Both the position numbers and the translations under genes were made by a program. 45,537 nucleotides of DNA from Gammaproteobacteria bacterium (GTDB lineage: Bacteria > Pseudomonadota > Gammaproteobacteria > SZUA-229), in the NCBI GenBank assembly GCA_022340645.1, contig JAJDNP010000097.1, forward strand, positions 1-45,537, given 5' to 3'. The notes under the pieces are model-generated. The model saw only the letters and a list, made by a program, of their open reading frames with translations, made no database searches and was not told where the DNA came from. Position 1 is the first letter of the stretch. Every line of letters starts with the position of its first letter. Shown here piece after piece: positions 24,465 through 33,743 of this stretch.

Positions 24465-25097
24465 CTAGTTCATTGCATAAAGGCGGCGAACATCCCCCCA
24501 GTCCTTCAGCTGTATCACGATTTCGATGGCCACAGGGGTAACGATATCAGCCCCGGGCGTGCTGCCTGAAGCGGTACTTAAAGGCGGCCATTGTTCCTGC
24601 CATTCGGCCTTGTCATCAAGAAACCGAATCGTGACATTTTCCAGGTTATCAATGAGTACAGTTTGTTTGGGTTCCGAATTTTGTGCACGGTCCAGGTGCG
24701 GCCATTGCAGTTTTACCAGTTTTCCGTCTTCAAAACGATATGCCACACGAAGCAGACTGCTGCGTAACAGGTTTGCCGGGTTGACCCTGCCGCCACGGGT
24801 AAACTCAACCAGGCTGTCAATATTGCTGCCGGCAGTTAGATAAGGCTGGAAATTTCCGTAATCATCACGTATGTCGCGCTGTCTGATTTGTGAAAAATCG
24901 CGGTTTAACGTGGAAACACATTGCTGAACCTGCTGCAGTCTTTGCAGTGCCTGTTCCGAAGACTTGCTATTTTGAATAACATTTTCCAGGCCGCCATACG
25001 CCATGACTGCCATGATGGCGAAGATAATACTGGCAATCAGTAATTCCAGTAAGGTAAAGCCTCGCTGTCCGGCTGATATTATATTAGCGCGTTGCAT
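24465..25097 (-). CDS. gspJ: Type II secretion minor pseudopilin GspJ
   Basis: Minor pseudopilin of 210 aa. The leader ends at GQRG with cleavage before FTLLELLIASIIFAIMAVMA, leaving the N-methylated Phe and Glu5. ENVTIRFLDDKAEWQEQWPP is a typical GspJ region. It overlaps gspI by 14 bp and is followed by gspK after 8 bp. Confidence 0.9.
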   Translation of the reverse strand: MQRANIISAGQRGFTLLELLIASIIFAIMAVMAYGGLENVIQNSKSSEQALQRLQQVQQCVSTLNRDFSQIRQRDIRDDYGNFQPYLTAGSNIDSLVEFTRGGRVNPANLLRSSLLRVAYRFEDGKLVKLQWPHLDRAQNSEPKQTVLIDNLENVTIRFLDDKAEWQEQWPPLSTASGSTPGADIVTPVAIEIVIQLKDWGDVRRLYAMN

Positions 25098-25464
25098 AGC
25101 CGATGAGTGATGTCAGGTTCTGCTGGTAGTCTTCATCTGCATACACAGTGAACGTTACCTCAAGTGCATCTTTGTCTTCCGTTTTTTTGGTAGTGCGAAT
25201 CCAGTACCAGTCATGCTTTGCCATGCTGGTTGAGCCTTTTTTATCGCCAACATCAGGAAACTCCTTGCCGATGCGAATTTGCGTTAGTTCATTTACCGCA
25301 ACCCAGTGCGCCAGTGTTTTCTGTTTCAAATAACTCGCATTGTTTGCCTGCGAGCCTGAAGTACTGAGTAATGCACCGAGAGATATAGCGATAATGGTTA
25401 ATGCGATCATCACTTCAATCAGGGTGAATCCTGAAAAATGCCTGTTTGTACCGAGGTTTATCAT
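25084..25464 (-). CDS. gspI: Type II secretion minor pseudopilin GspI
   Basis: Minor pseudopilin of 126 aa with the prepilin motif SGFTLIEVMIALTIIAISLG, cleaved after Gly. The HWVAVNELTQIR segment and the DWYWIRTTKKTED region match GspI, which nucleates the tip complex with GspJ and GspK. It lies 39 bp after gspH. Confidence 0.9.
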   Translation of the reverse strand: MINLGTNRHFSGFTLIEVMIALTIIAISLGALLSTSGSQANNASYLKQKTLAHWVAVNELTQIRIGKEFPDVGDKKGSTSMAKHDWYWIRTTKKTEDKDALEVTFTVYADEDYQQNLTSLIGYATR

Positions 25465-25503
25465 TTTCTATCTCCATGATCGGAGCATTTGATGATTCGT
25501 TTT

Positions 25504-26100
25504 TTACAGCTCGCTTTTTTCGGTTTTCAGCGAACCATCAAAATTGCCTTTTACAAAATAGCTGGCTTCCACGCCTAAAATATAAAAGCGAATTTCAAAT
25601 TCAGGCGTGATTTCACCGCTGGATAATAAAAATATCTGTGGTTCTGCTTTTGATTTCTCATCCTTTTTATTTTCTTCAGAGTTATCATCCAGCTCAAAAT
25701 TTTGTTCAGTTTTCTGTTCTGATGCCGGGTTGATAATGATCTGAGTGTCTTCCAGGCTCATTTCCAGTTCCATATCCATTGGTAATTCACGAGGCCCCAG
25801 GATTTTATCTTCATCCAGCGGCAGCCAGCTGTTTTGAGTAAATCGCAGAAAACGATAACTGTTAAGATGAATCTCAATGGCATATTCTTCGCCACGCAAA
25901 ATAGCTTCTTCCAGCGCAAGCTGAATCAAACGCTCCATTCGCAAAGCTTCTTTTTTAATCAGGTCTTCACTGGAATCGCTGCGAATGGCAAGCGTGGTAT
26001 AGGTGAATAAAATGGCAACAATGACGACTACGACCAGCAGTTCCAGCAGGGTGAAGCCATGTTGGCGTGCCGGTTGCTGCCAGGAATGCTGCATGGGCAT
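25504..26100 (-). CDS. gspH: Type II secretion minor pseudopilin GspH
   Basis: Minor pseudopilin of 198 aa. The prepilin motif is HGFTLLELLVVVVIVAILFT. Residues about 125-155 form a highly charged, low-complexity insert (EQNFELDDNSEENKKDEKSK) that I would not expect in an average GspH. The rest follows the family (EALRMERLIQLALEEAILRG). It sits between gspG and gspI in the usual order. Confidence 0.88.
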   Translation of the reverse strand: MPMQHSWQQPARQHGFTLLELLVVVVIVAILFTYTTLAIRSDSSEDLIKKEALRMERLIQLALEEAILRGEEYAIEIHLNSYRFLRFTQNSWLPLDEDKILGPRELPMDMELEMSLEDTQIIINPASEQKTEQNFELDDNSEENKKDEKSKAEPQIFLLSSGEITPEFEIRFYILGVEASYFVKGNFDGSLKTEKSEL

Positions 26101-26152
26101 GTTTTACGGAAAGATACCTTATAGTCTGAGTTTTAGTGAGTTGTTCAGCAGC

Positions 26153-26629
26153 TTAATCCTTGTCCCAGGAGCCAATATCCGCATTCGGGCCTTCACCGCC
26201 CGGAGCAGCGTCCGCACCCAGTGAATAAATATCGATTTCACCGTGCTCACCGGGGTTTAAATACAGGTATGGATTACCCCAGGGATCATTACTGAGTTTT
26301 TTAACGTAACCTCCCTGTTTCCAGTTTGGTGGCTCTGGTGCAGACGTTGGCTGGGTAATCAGTGCTTCAAGCCCCTGATCTGTCGTGGGGTAGGTAAAAT
26401 TATCCAGCCGGTAAATATCCAGGGCGCCTTCCAGGGACCGAATGTCATGTTTCGCTTTTGCTATGCGCGCTTTATCCGGATTGTCCATTATGCGCGGTAC
26501 AACCACGCTGGCTAAAATACCTATAATCACCACTACAACCATAATTTCGATTAAGGTAAAACCAGACTGTCTCCGGGCCTGATTAGCAGACAGCCTGGCT
26601 GGGATAAATTTTTCTGATTGATAAAACAC
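26153..26629 (-). CDS. gspG: Type II secretion major pseudopilin GspG
   Basis: Major pseudopilin, 158 aa from a GTG start at 26629 with AGGAG 6 nt upstream. Cleavage precedes FTLIEIMVVVVIIGILASVV. Family features are ARIAKAKHDIRSLEGALDIY, PTTDQGLEALI and WGNPYLYLNPGEHGEIDIYS. The acidic C-terminal loop (GADAAPGGEGPNADIGSWDKD region) is the known calcium site. It is the first gene of the gspGHIJKLMN-ykgJ run; gspC, D, E and F are not in the window. Confidence 0.93.
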   Translation of the reverse strand: MFYQSEKFIPARLSANQARRQSGFTLIEIMVVVVIIGILASVVVPRIMDNPDKARIAKAKHDIRSLEGALDIYRLDNFTYPTTDQGLEALITQPTSAPEPPNWKQGGYVKKLSNDPWGNPYLYLNPGEHGEIDIYSLGADAAPGGEGPNADIGSWDKD

Positions 26630-26753
26630 GTAAAACTCCTTAGCGCTACGGATTATATTGCACGGGTAAATTGCATTAAACTTGGAATTTTTAATTTAAT
26701 GCTCAAGAATATCATAACGATAATAGCAAATGTATGGCTAACTGCCTATTACA

Positions 26754-27362
26754 ATGACCAAAACCAGTCGTATAAAGTTCCGCTATCAATATCATCCCAG
26801 CCACGCTCTCTGGCTGATTATTTTTTTGCTTTCATTTTTTTTACAGCTGTTCGACCTGGCAGACAGCTGGCGTTTCAACCGCGGCCTGGTGGCGCAGGGT
26901 GATGTCTGGTTATTATTCAGCGGGCACATGGTACACCTGAACTGGTCGCACTGGTTGCTGAACATGGCAGGCCTTGCAATCGTGGCGTTTTTCTTTAGCA
27001 CTCATGCCAGTTTCAGACAGTGGATGACTGTTATTCTGACTTCCGCCTGTGTAATTAGTGCGGGGTTGTGGTGGTGGATGCCTGATATTCGTTATTACGT
27101 GGGACTGTCCGGTATATTGCATGGCCTGTTTTTATACGGTGCCCTGCGTGAAATTCACTTCTACCCGGCAAGTGGTTATGTATTAACTGCCGTGCTGTTA
27201 GCCAAATTAGGCTGGGAGTTTTTTAACGGTGCCTTGCCTGGTTCGGAAGAAATGGCGGGCGGTCGTGTATTGACAGAAGCGCATCTGTTAGGCGCCATAG
27301 GCGGTGCGCTGGTGTGGTTATCTGAATACCTGTTCAATGCCATTAAGTCGAGATTCATGTAG
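26754..27362 (+). CDS. rrtA: Rhombosortase (rhomboid-family intramembrane protease)
   Basis: Intramembrane serine protease of 202 aa with six hydrophobic segments. The catalytic Ser is in YVGLSGILHGLF and the catalytic His in TEAHLLGAIGG; HLNWSHWLLNMAGL is the usual loop region. Rhombosortases process GlyGly-CTERM proteins that leave by type II secretion. Its divergence from gspG 124 bp away fits that pairing. No GlyGly-CTERM substrate with an intact tail is seen in the window. Confidence 0.87.
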   Translation: MTKTSRIKFRYQYHPSHALWLIIFLLSFFLQLFDLADSWRFNRGLVAQGDVWLLFSGHMVHLNWSHWLLNMAGLAIVAFFFSTHASFRQWMTVILTSACVISAGLWWWMPDIRYYVGLSGILHGLFLYGALREIHFYPASGYVLTAVLLAKLGWEFFNGALPGSEEMAGGRVLTEAHLLGAIGGALVWLSEYLFNAIKSRFM

Positions 27363-27385
27363 CCTCGTATATCGCAGGTGATTTT

Positions 27386-27673
27386 CTATTGGGAACGGTT
27401 GAATATATCAATCTGATTTTTTTCGTAATTAGAGACACGGATTCCCTGGCCAGCATTAGCGACCACTAAACTCATGATACCATCGTTATTCAGGTCGCCA
27501 GGGGCAATCGACTGGCTGCTATTCATACCCAGAGACTGGCCGGAGTCATTAAAACTATAACCGCAACCGGTGAGCAGGAATAAATAGCAATGACGCTGAG
27601 CCTGTGCAGCCCAGGCATATGCAGACGATAACAGGAATAGACGCTGGTCATGCATATGTCCTTTTGTATTCAA
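27386..27673 (-). pseudogene. VCBS/FG-GAP repeat remnant
   Basis: A 95-codon frame whose last 45 codons contain one VCBS/FG-GAP-like unit: SIAPGDLNNDGIMSLVVANA, with the DxNxDG calcium loop. The first 35 residues are Cys- and aromatic-rich and do not look like the normal start of such a protein. This is best read as a decayed piece of a larger secreted protein; a very small real protein is less likely. It is convergent with the rhombosortase gene. Confidence 0.4.
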
Positions 27674-27886
27674 TATATACCATGTAATACAGGGTTCAGC
27701 AAATCAGGAATAATGAAAAAATTTCATTAATTAAATGAATAATTAAGCTTTCGGAATGGTAGCTGCGAGGATAAATTTTTATAAATTAGCGCCGCCTGAC
27801 GAATTCTCTTCATGCGCGCTGCAGCAAGACCTTCAGGAACTTACAGTCTATGGACAAACTCAAATAAATTAGGGTACGATTCGGCA

Positions 27887-28795
27887 ATGAACAAGTTTAT
27901 TGAAAATGGCGTTCGTAAGCAGATTGACAGGGTTACCAGGGTCTATTATGAGGGTTACTGGGTTAAATGTTATGAGCTGCCTGATGATAACCTGACGGCA
28001 AAGCGTTATCTGATCCAGTCATTAACACGCCGTTTGTTCAACCATATGGAACATGGCATCAATATTCCAGGTCGACTGCTTGATGATATTCGCGCTGCTT
28101 ATGAAGCCGAACAGGACCCCAGAAAAAAACGGGTAAAGGGAGCGATGCTTGCCGGCGCCCTGTTCAACCGTGCCGCGGATATCTTCACCCATCTTGTCGA
28201 ACTGGAAGCCTGTGGCATTGAAATTCTGCCTGACAATGACCTGATGCATACCTGTGGCCAGTGCCTTCGTGAGGCGCTGGAATTTGGCAAACTGGTAAAG
28301 CACCGCAACGGTGATGAAGGCATCGATGAACTCTGGGGAGAACCATTTAAGGCATTCATCATGCCAATCGATGCCTTTTATGAAAGCCGTTACATGAAGA
28401 TTGCGATGACAATGAAGAATATTGATAAGGCGGCTGGTTATATGGCCAATTGTGTTAAGGATGACCCGCGTTTCCCTGGCCTTGACCGGTTAATTCAGGA
28501 ATACGCCAGGGCTGCCAGACGCAAGTGTGAAACGCTGCGCACGGATGATGATGTTTTCGATGTCTGGTCTGATTTCGTAGTGGCCGGTGAAGCGGTGACG
28601 GATTTTATACCTGAAGAGGACGCAGACATCGAAGGTAAAAAGCTGGTTGAAGTAATTGACGTAAAACATATGCTGTGGGAAGGTGTCAGGCTGATCGGTT
28701 TCATCACCCGGGCGCGTACACCAATGCCTAAAAGCACCGAAAAGTACCTGGGTGAATGCGAGCGATACAAGTCACGGGCACGCTGCAATAAATAG
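27887..28795 (+). CDS. Uncharacterised helical protein
   Basis: The frame is open from 27812, but ATG 27887 gives a cleaner N-terminus (MNKFIENGVRKQIDRVTRVYYEGYWVK) and 302 aa. The protein is soluble, predicted mostly helical, rich in charged residues, with no signal peptide or membrane segment. It has several Cys (CGQC at about residue 145). I do not recognise a family. It ends 3 bp before the ICMT-like gene, so the two are probably co-transcribed. Confidence 0.7.
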   Translation: MNKFIENGVRKQIDRVTRVYYEGYWVKCYELPDDNLTAKRYLIQSLTRRLFNHMEHGINIPGRLLDDIRAAYEAEQDPRKKRVKGAMLAGALFNRAADIFTHLVELEACGIEILPDNDLMHTCGQCLREALEFGKLVKHRNGDEGIDELWGEPFKAFIMPIDAFYESRYMKIAMTMKNIDKAAGYMANCVKDDPRFPGLDRLIQEYARAARRKCETLRTDDDVFDVWSDFVVAGEAVTDFIPEEDADIEGKKLVEVIDVKHMLWEGVRLIGFITRARTPMPKSTEKYLGECERYKSRARCNK

Positions 28796-28798
28796 GCC

Positions 28799-29542
28799 AT
28801 GCCTGCCGCATCGCACAAACCAGTAGCACTATTCGTGCTGTCGCTCACGGCAATCATCGGCATGGGATCACTGGCCGCTTTTTTTGTATTTCTCTATGCC
28901 GGCCCCTTTAACTGGGTAAAGCTGAACTTAACTGAATTACAGGCGATGGCACTGAATATCCTGCTGTCATTTCTGTTTTTCTTTCAGCACAGCGGCATGG
29001 TCAGAAGAAGTTTTCGCCGCCAGCTGACAAGATTTGTGCCGTCTCATTATCAGGGAGCGGTATACACCATTATGTCCGGACTGGTGCTGCTTTTGTTTCT
29101 GGTGCTATGGCAGGCATCGGATACAGTACTGCATAAATTTGAGGGGCTACCTGAAATAATCATACGCGGTTTTTTCTTTCTGGCCATGCTGGGCACCGTA
29201 TGGGGTGTGTGGGCGCTGCGCTTTGTCGATCTGTTTGGCATGGACGCTGTTACCAGACATCTGCTGGCGAAAGCAACTGCCGCCAGGCCCTTTACAGTCA
29301 GGGGACCCTACCGCTGGGTGCGGCATCCGCTGTATTTGTTCACCATCGTATTTTTCTGGTGTTATCCGGTAATAACCGCCGACCGCCTGTTATTTAATAT
29401 TTTATGGACGATATGGGTTATCGTTGGTGCTCGGCTGGAAGAGCGCGAACTGGTTGAAGACTTCGGGGATAATTATCGAGACTACCGCGCCAGGGTGCCG
29501 ATGCTGCTGCCGCGAAGTATTCGTCCTGCATGGCGTGATTGA
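28799..29542 (+). CDS. ICMT/NnrU-like membrane protein
   Basis: Polytopic membrane protein of 247 aa with about six hydrophobic helices. The C-terminal block GPYRWVRHPLYLFTIVFFW and the later RLEERELVEDFGDNYRDYRARVP match the SAM-binding region of the isoprenylcysteine methyltransferase/phospholipid methyltransferase superfamily (HP-x-Y and EE motifs). The substrate is unknown; NnrU-type and lipid methyltransferases are both possible. It follows the unknown gene by 3 bp. Confidence 0.75.
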   Translation: MPAASHKPVALFVLSLTAIIGMGSLAAFFVFLYAGPFNWVKLNLTELQAMALNILLSFLFFFQHSGMVRRSFRRQLTRFVPSHYQGAVYTIMSGLVLLLFLVLWQASDTVLHKFEGLPEIIIRGFFFLAMLGTVWGVWALRFVDLFGMDAVTRHLLAKATAARPFTVRGPYRWVRHPLYLFTIVFFWCYPVITADRLLFNILWTIWVIVGARLEERELVEDFGDNYRDYRARVPMLLPRSIRPAWRD

Positions 29543-29567
29543 ATCAGCCGGCAGGATTGCCTTGTTG

Positions 29568-29670
29568 AACCACAGAGACATCGAGAGCACAGAGAAAAAC
29601 TATTGATTTGAAGTTGCACCGCAGGCGCATAAAATTAAAAAGCCTGTGTTTTCTCTGTGTCTCTGTGGTT
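29568..29670. repeat. CCACAGAG-type palindromic repeat, copy 1
   Basis: AACCACAGAGACA...GCACAGAGAAAA (29568-29598) is mirrored by TTTTCTCTGTGTCTCTGTGG and a final TT (29649-29670). It sits in the convergent gap between the ICMT-like gene and pckA. Related copies are at 32587, 33508 and 37674. Confidence 0.85.
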
Positions 29671-29708
29671 AAAAATAAAAACCTGTCAACACCTGATACC
29701 AGCTACCA

Positions 29709-31334
29709 TCAGTCAACTACTGGTCCGGCCTTGCAAACTTCCGGATCTGCTTCTTCCGCTAAATGACGGAAGTTTTCCTGGAACAGTTTCGCCAGTTGAC
29801 GTGCTTTCGCCTGGTAGGCCGCTGTATCTTGCCAGGCACTTGCCGGCTGTAATATTTCGTCTGGTATGCCGGGACAGTATTTAGGAATTTCAACCTGGAA
29901 GATCGGATCAATTTCCATTGGCACATCATCCAGCTCACCGTGTATCGCTGCATTTAACATGGCGCGGGTATGATGGATGTCCATGCGTTTGCCGATACCG
30001 TATGGCCCACCGGACCAGCCGGTATTGATTAACCAGCAGCGCACCTTGTGCTTACGAATTTTCTCACCAAGCAGCTGGCCGTAAAATGACTGGTGCAGCG
30101 GCATAAACGGTGCGCCGAAGCAGGCGCTGAAGGTGGCGGTGGGTTCAGAAATGCCAACTTCCGTGCCGGCAACCTTGGCGGTGTAACCGGACAGGAAATG
30201 ATAGATAGCCTGTTCCGTTGTCAGGCGCGAAATTGGCGGTAAAACACCGAAGGCATCGCAGGTGAGCATTACAATATCCTTTGGATGGCCGCCAACACCA
30301 GGATACACAACGTTGGGTATATGGGTGACAGGATAAGATGCACGCGTGTTTTCCGTCAGCCTGTCATCGTTGAGATCCAGCCGGCGGTGCCGCGTATCGA
30401 TACTGACATTTTCCAGGATGGTGCCGAATTGTCTCGTTGTTGCGTATATCAAAGGCTCGTGTTCTTTTGAGAGATTGATGACCTTGGCATAACAGCCGCC
30501 TTCGAGATTGAATATGCCATGTTCGCCCCAACCGTGTTCATCATCACCAATCAACTTACGTGTTGGATCGGTGGAAAGCGTGGTTTTGCCAGTACCGGAC
30601 AAGCCAAAAAATACTGCTACATCGCCATTTTCTGCCATATTGGCGGAGGCATGCATACTCATGACACCCTGCCTGGGCAGAAGATGATTCATCACCGAAA
30701 ATACCGACTTCTTGATTTCACCCGCGTAACGGGTGCCGCCTATGAGTATCAGCCTGCGGCTAAAATTGAGAATGACAAAGGCTTCTGAGTTTGTGCCGTC
30801 AACCGAGGGTGTCGCCCGCAGTTCCGGCACATGCACTAAGGTAAATCGCGGTTCATCCGCCGCAATGGTGCGACCGATGTTTTCCGGCCGGATGAACATG
30901 TTGCGTGAGAACAGGGCATGCCAGGCATGCTGGGTAATAATGCGCACCGGTAATTCGTAGTCGGGGTCGGCGCCTGCAAGACCGTCGGTAATAAATATCT
31001 CGCTGCCTTCGAGAAAATCACAGGCGCGCTGATACAGGGTATTAAACTGTTCAGGTGTAAACGGCTGATTGATTTTGCCCCACTCAATTTCATCGTGCGA
31101 TAACGCATCATCGACAATGAACTTGTCATTGGGCGCACGGCCGGTAAAGGTACCTGTCCGTGTTACCAGCGGACCGAGATGTGCAAGTCGCGCTTCGCGC
31201 CTGCGTATAGCGGCTTCATATAGTTGCGGTGATGAAAGATTCCAGTGGATGCTTTCAAAATTTTTTACCCCAATATCGGCCAGGCACTTAACGAGCAGGC
31301 CCACATCACCGCCGTACATTTCTACAATACTCAT
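29709..31334 (-). CDS. pckA: Phosphoenolpyruvate carboxykinase (ATP)
   Basis: Gluconeogenic enzyme converting oxaloacetate and ATP to PEP, 541 aa from ATG 31334, which has AGGAAG 7 nt upstream; the frame extends to 31379. The ATP-type P-loop is FFGLSGTGKTTLS, followed by LIGDDEHGW and the metal-site region. TGRAPNDKFIVDD and RNMFIRPE are typical. No missing residue is evident. It is monocistronic, divergent from the glycosyltransferase gene. Confidence 0.94.
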   Translation of the reverse strand: MSIVEMYGGDVGLLVKCLADIGVKNFESIHWNLSSPQLYEAAIRRREARLAHLGPLVTRTGTFTGRAPNDKFIVDDALSHDEIEWGKINQPFTPEQFNTLYQRACDFLEGSEIFITDGLAGADPDYELPVRIITQHAWHALFSRNMFIRPENIGRTIAADEPRFTLVHVPELRATPSVDGTNSEAFVILNFSRRLILIGGTRYAGEIKKSVFSVMNHLLPRQGVMSMHASANMAENGDVAVFFGLSGTGKTTLSTDPTRKLIGDDEHGWGEHGIFNLEGGCYAKVINLSKEHEPLIYATTRQFGTILENVSIDTRHRRLDLNDDRLTENTRASYPVTHIPNVVYPGVGGHPKDIVMLTCDAFGVLPPISRLTTEQAIYHFLSGYTAKVAGTEVGISEPTATFSACFGAPFMPLHQSFYGQLLGEKIRKHKVRCWLINTGWSGGPYGIGKRMDIHHTRAMLNAAIHGELDDVPMEIDPIFQVEIPKYCPGIPDEILQPASAWQDTAAYQAKARQLAKLFQENFRHLAEEADPEVCKAGPVVD

Positions 31335-31532
31335 TACATGCTTCCTGTTAACGAAATGCTCATACTTAACCATAAACACCGACTATAAGCAAAACTGACT
31401 TGTTGTTTTCCATCGAGTTTATAGCTGTGCGCCAGCATTACTTGATTCGTTACCGGGACAGCGTTAGTGTTTGGCATTTATGATAAAAACTTTGCACTAT
31501 GAAGGTGCGTTATCATAGAGGTTGCACACAAA

Positions 31533-32582
31533 TTGAACACGCTAAAAAGAACCGTCTGGCTGCTTTCAGCTTACCGCTCCGACAGCCACGCCAGCTGGGC
31601 CGACTCGATAGTAGATACTTTCAGCGAGTTTCAATGGTATAAACTTGAACTGCCTGGCCGTCATTTTCGCTGGCGGATTCGTGGCAATCCGTTATCCTGG
31701 CTACATCGCTTGCCTGAGCAGGCACCGGATTTAATTCTGGCGACTTCCATGGTGGACCTGTCTACCCTGAAGGGCCTCCATCCGCGACTGGCAGCGGTAC
31801 CCTGCCTTTATTACTTCCACGAAAACCAGTTTGCCTACCCTGTCAGTAAGCGCCAGTTCGATTCGGTTGATCCCGAGATGGTGCAGCTTTATGGTGCACT
31901 GGCCGCAGACAGGCTGCTGTTTAATTCCAGCTATAATCGTGATTCTTTTTTGCATGGGGTCGCAGGGCTGCTGCAAAAATTGCCCGATGAAATACCCGAT
32001 GGCATAGTTGATACATTACAAAATAAGAGTCAGCTGCTGCCCGTGGTGATTACGCCAGTAACAGCCGGAGAAAACAGAAATCAGAAGCTAATCCTGTGGA
32101 ATCATCGCTGGGAATATGACAAGCAACCGCTGGTTTTTTGCGATGCGCTGTTGCAGCTCTATAAAACCAGGCAGGATTTTGAGCTTGCCTTGCTGGGTAG
32201 TCGGCCGCTAAACAAAGCGGGTGCTTTGCTGGAAATCGAACAGCAGCTCGGTGATAAAATTCTTGTCAATGAAAAAGTGTCGAGGGATGATTATTGCAAA
32301 TATCTTTCACGGTCCGCGATAGCAGTCAGCACGGCAACCCATGAATTTCAGGGGCTGTCCATGCTGGAAGCCGTTAGCGCCGGCGCCGTGCCGCTGGTGC
32401 CGGATGATCTATGTTACCGTGAACAGTATGCCGATGAGTATCGTTATAAAGCCGGTGACAGTTCTGCCCTGGCGGAAAGATTGTCCCAATGGCTGGATAG
32501 CAGGCCTTTGCCACCGGATGTTTCATACTGGTACGGCGAGGAGCTTATAAATAACTGGTATCAGATGCTGAAAGATTGTTAA
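31533..32582 (+). CDS. tRNA-queuosine mannosyltransferase-like glycosyltransferase (DUF3524)
   Basis: Glycosyltransferase of 349 aa. The N-terminal DUF3524 block has WLLSAYRSDSHASWADSIV, ELPGRHFRWRIRGNPLSW, ATSMVDLSTLKGL and YYFHENQFAYP. The C-terminal GT4-like half has LWNHRWEYDKQP and ATHEFQGLSMLEAV. Vertebrate relatives mannosylate queuosine in tRNA-Asp; the role of the bacterial ones is inferred. The start used is TTG 31533 with GAGG 11 nt upstream; no ATG is close by in frame, and the family begins at this point. Confidence 0.82.
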   Translation: MNTLKRTVWLLSAYRSDSHASWADSIVDTFSEFQWYKLELPGRHFRWRIRGNPLSWLHRLPEQAPDLILATSMVDLSTLKGLHPRLAAVPCLYYFHENQFAYPVSKRQFDSVDPEMVQLYGALAADRLLFNSSYNRDSFLHGVAGLLQKLPDEIPDGIVDTLQNKSQLLPVVITPVTAGENRNQKLILWNHRWEYDKQPLVFCDALLQLYKTRQDFELALLGSRPLNKAGALLEIEQQLGDKILVNEKVSRDDYCKYLSRSAIAVSTATHEFQGLSMLEAVSAGAVPLVPDDLCYREQYADEYRYKAGDSSALAERLSQWLDSRPLPPDVSYWYGEELINNWYQMLKDC

Positions 32583-32586
32583 GTTT

Positions 32587-32690
32587 AACCACAGAGATAC
32601 AGAGAGCACAGAGTTTTTATAGTTTTGCGCGCCAGCGGCGCAATGAACAAATCAAATGCTTTTCTCTGTGCACTCTGTGTCTCTGTGGTG
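32587..32690. repeat. CCACAGAG-type palindromic repeat, copy 2
   Basis: Arms 32587-32613 and 32664-32690 pair over 24 of 27 bp. The interior holds GCGCGCCAGCGGCGC, a small hairpin of its own. It fills the convergent gap between the glycosyltransferase and cytidylate-kinase-like genes. Confidence 0.87.
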
Positions 32691-32713
32691 AAAATGTTTT
32701 TCGCTAAACAGTC

Positions 32714-33430
32714 CTACAGTGCTATTTTTCGTGCATCAGCAGGCAGCTTATAACCGGCTTTTGCCATCGCATCGAGTATCAGCTCTACCAGCTGCTGTTC
32801 ATTAAAACGGTCTGAATTCAGCACAATATCGTAACTGCAGGGATCATCAATGTCGGAGTCATACAGTTTTTTGATGTATTCGGCTCGCTCGTTATTGACC
32901 TCGTTTACCAGCTCCATGGCTGCTTTTATGCCAATATTTTCACGGCTGGCGACGCGTTCAGCACATTTTTTGAGGCAACCGACAATGCGCACGCGAAAGG
33001 CTCTTTTCTCACCGAGAATGAGATTAGCGCCGCGGCCGACAATCACGCCGCCAGTTCGAGTTACCGACAATACCGTTTTTACCAGGTTTTCATAATATTC
33101 ATCGTGTGTAAACGCTTCATTTTTTTGTAGCAGTTGCTGCCACCAGTGGCCCTTGATTTTACTGACATGTTCATCCAGCAGCTTGACAACTTCTTCGTCT
33201 ACGTTGGCGCGCCGGGCAACTTCCTGCAGGATTTCGCGGTCACAGCTGCGCAACTTGAGCCTGTCTGCGAGCTGTTTGGCAACGATCTTTCCTAGCGAGC
33301 CAAAATCCCGCGATACGGTAACAACGATGGCTTTATCCTGCTGCTGTTTTGCTTTTCTCGACTGCTGCTGCATTTCCATCATTTCGACAGCAATCAGGGC
33401 CTCTATGAAGCGGTCTGCGCTACATTTCAT
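32714..33430 (-). CDS. Cytidylate-kinase-like family protein
   Basis: P-loop protein of 238 aa of the AAA_26/cytidylate-kinase-like family. The nucleotide loop is VSRDFGSLGKIVAKQLA, followed by the conserved SCDREILQEVARRANV, the GGVIVGRGANLIL strand and a FRVRIVG strand before CAERVASRENI. Family members are not proven cytidylate kinases and the substrate is unknown. An N-terminal Gln/Lys-rich helix (about 15-30) precedes the kinase fold. It is divergent from hrpA. Confidence 0.8.
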   Translation of the reverse strand: MKCSADRFIEALIAVEMMEMQQQSRKAKQQQDKAIVVTVSRDFGSLGKIVAKQLADRLKLRSCDREILQEVARRANVDEEVVKLLDEHVSKIKGHWWQQLLQKNEAFTHDEYYENLVKTVLSVTRTGGVIVGRGANLILGEKRAFRVRIVGCLKKCAERVASRENIGIKAAMELVNEVNNERAEYIKKLYDSDIDDPCSYDIVLNSDRFNEQQLVELILDAMAKAGYKLPADARKIAL

Positions 33431-33507
33431 AATGTCTACCTGTGGTTTGGTTAGCGGGTATTATGATATTGCGACGCTCAAGAGTGAAGGGGTGACAGTT
33501 AACTAAA

Positions 33508-33600
33508 TTTTACCGCAGAGGCGCAGAGTTACGGAGAAAAACAATCAGATGGTGTTGGCTGCTGGCGTAACAATGAAAACTCTGCGTCTCTGCAGCTAAT
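33508..33600. repeat. CCACAGAG-type palindromic repeat, copy 3
   Basis: TACCGCAGAGGCGCAGAGTT on the left (within 33508-33540) pairs with AACTCTGCGTCTCTGC on the right (within 33577-33600). The arms are of the CGCAGAG variant. Unlike the other copies it lies in a divergent gap. A lone arm of another repeat (AATTCGCAGCTAC) follows at 33647-33659. Confidence 0.8.
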
Positions 33601-33743
33601 CTATTAAGACTGTTTTCATGTCAGCAAGAGGTGCTTTGTGGGTATAAATTCGCAGCTACGTTATTATCTGCATATTAGAACCAGATTAATTACTGCCACT
33701 CAGCAGACTTTAACCCGGATATAATTGCTCTTTTTATTTCGCA

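Noticed and set aside
27386-27673. A secreted VCBS protein gene
   Set aside because: Only one repeat unit and no convincing signal peptide; too short for the family.
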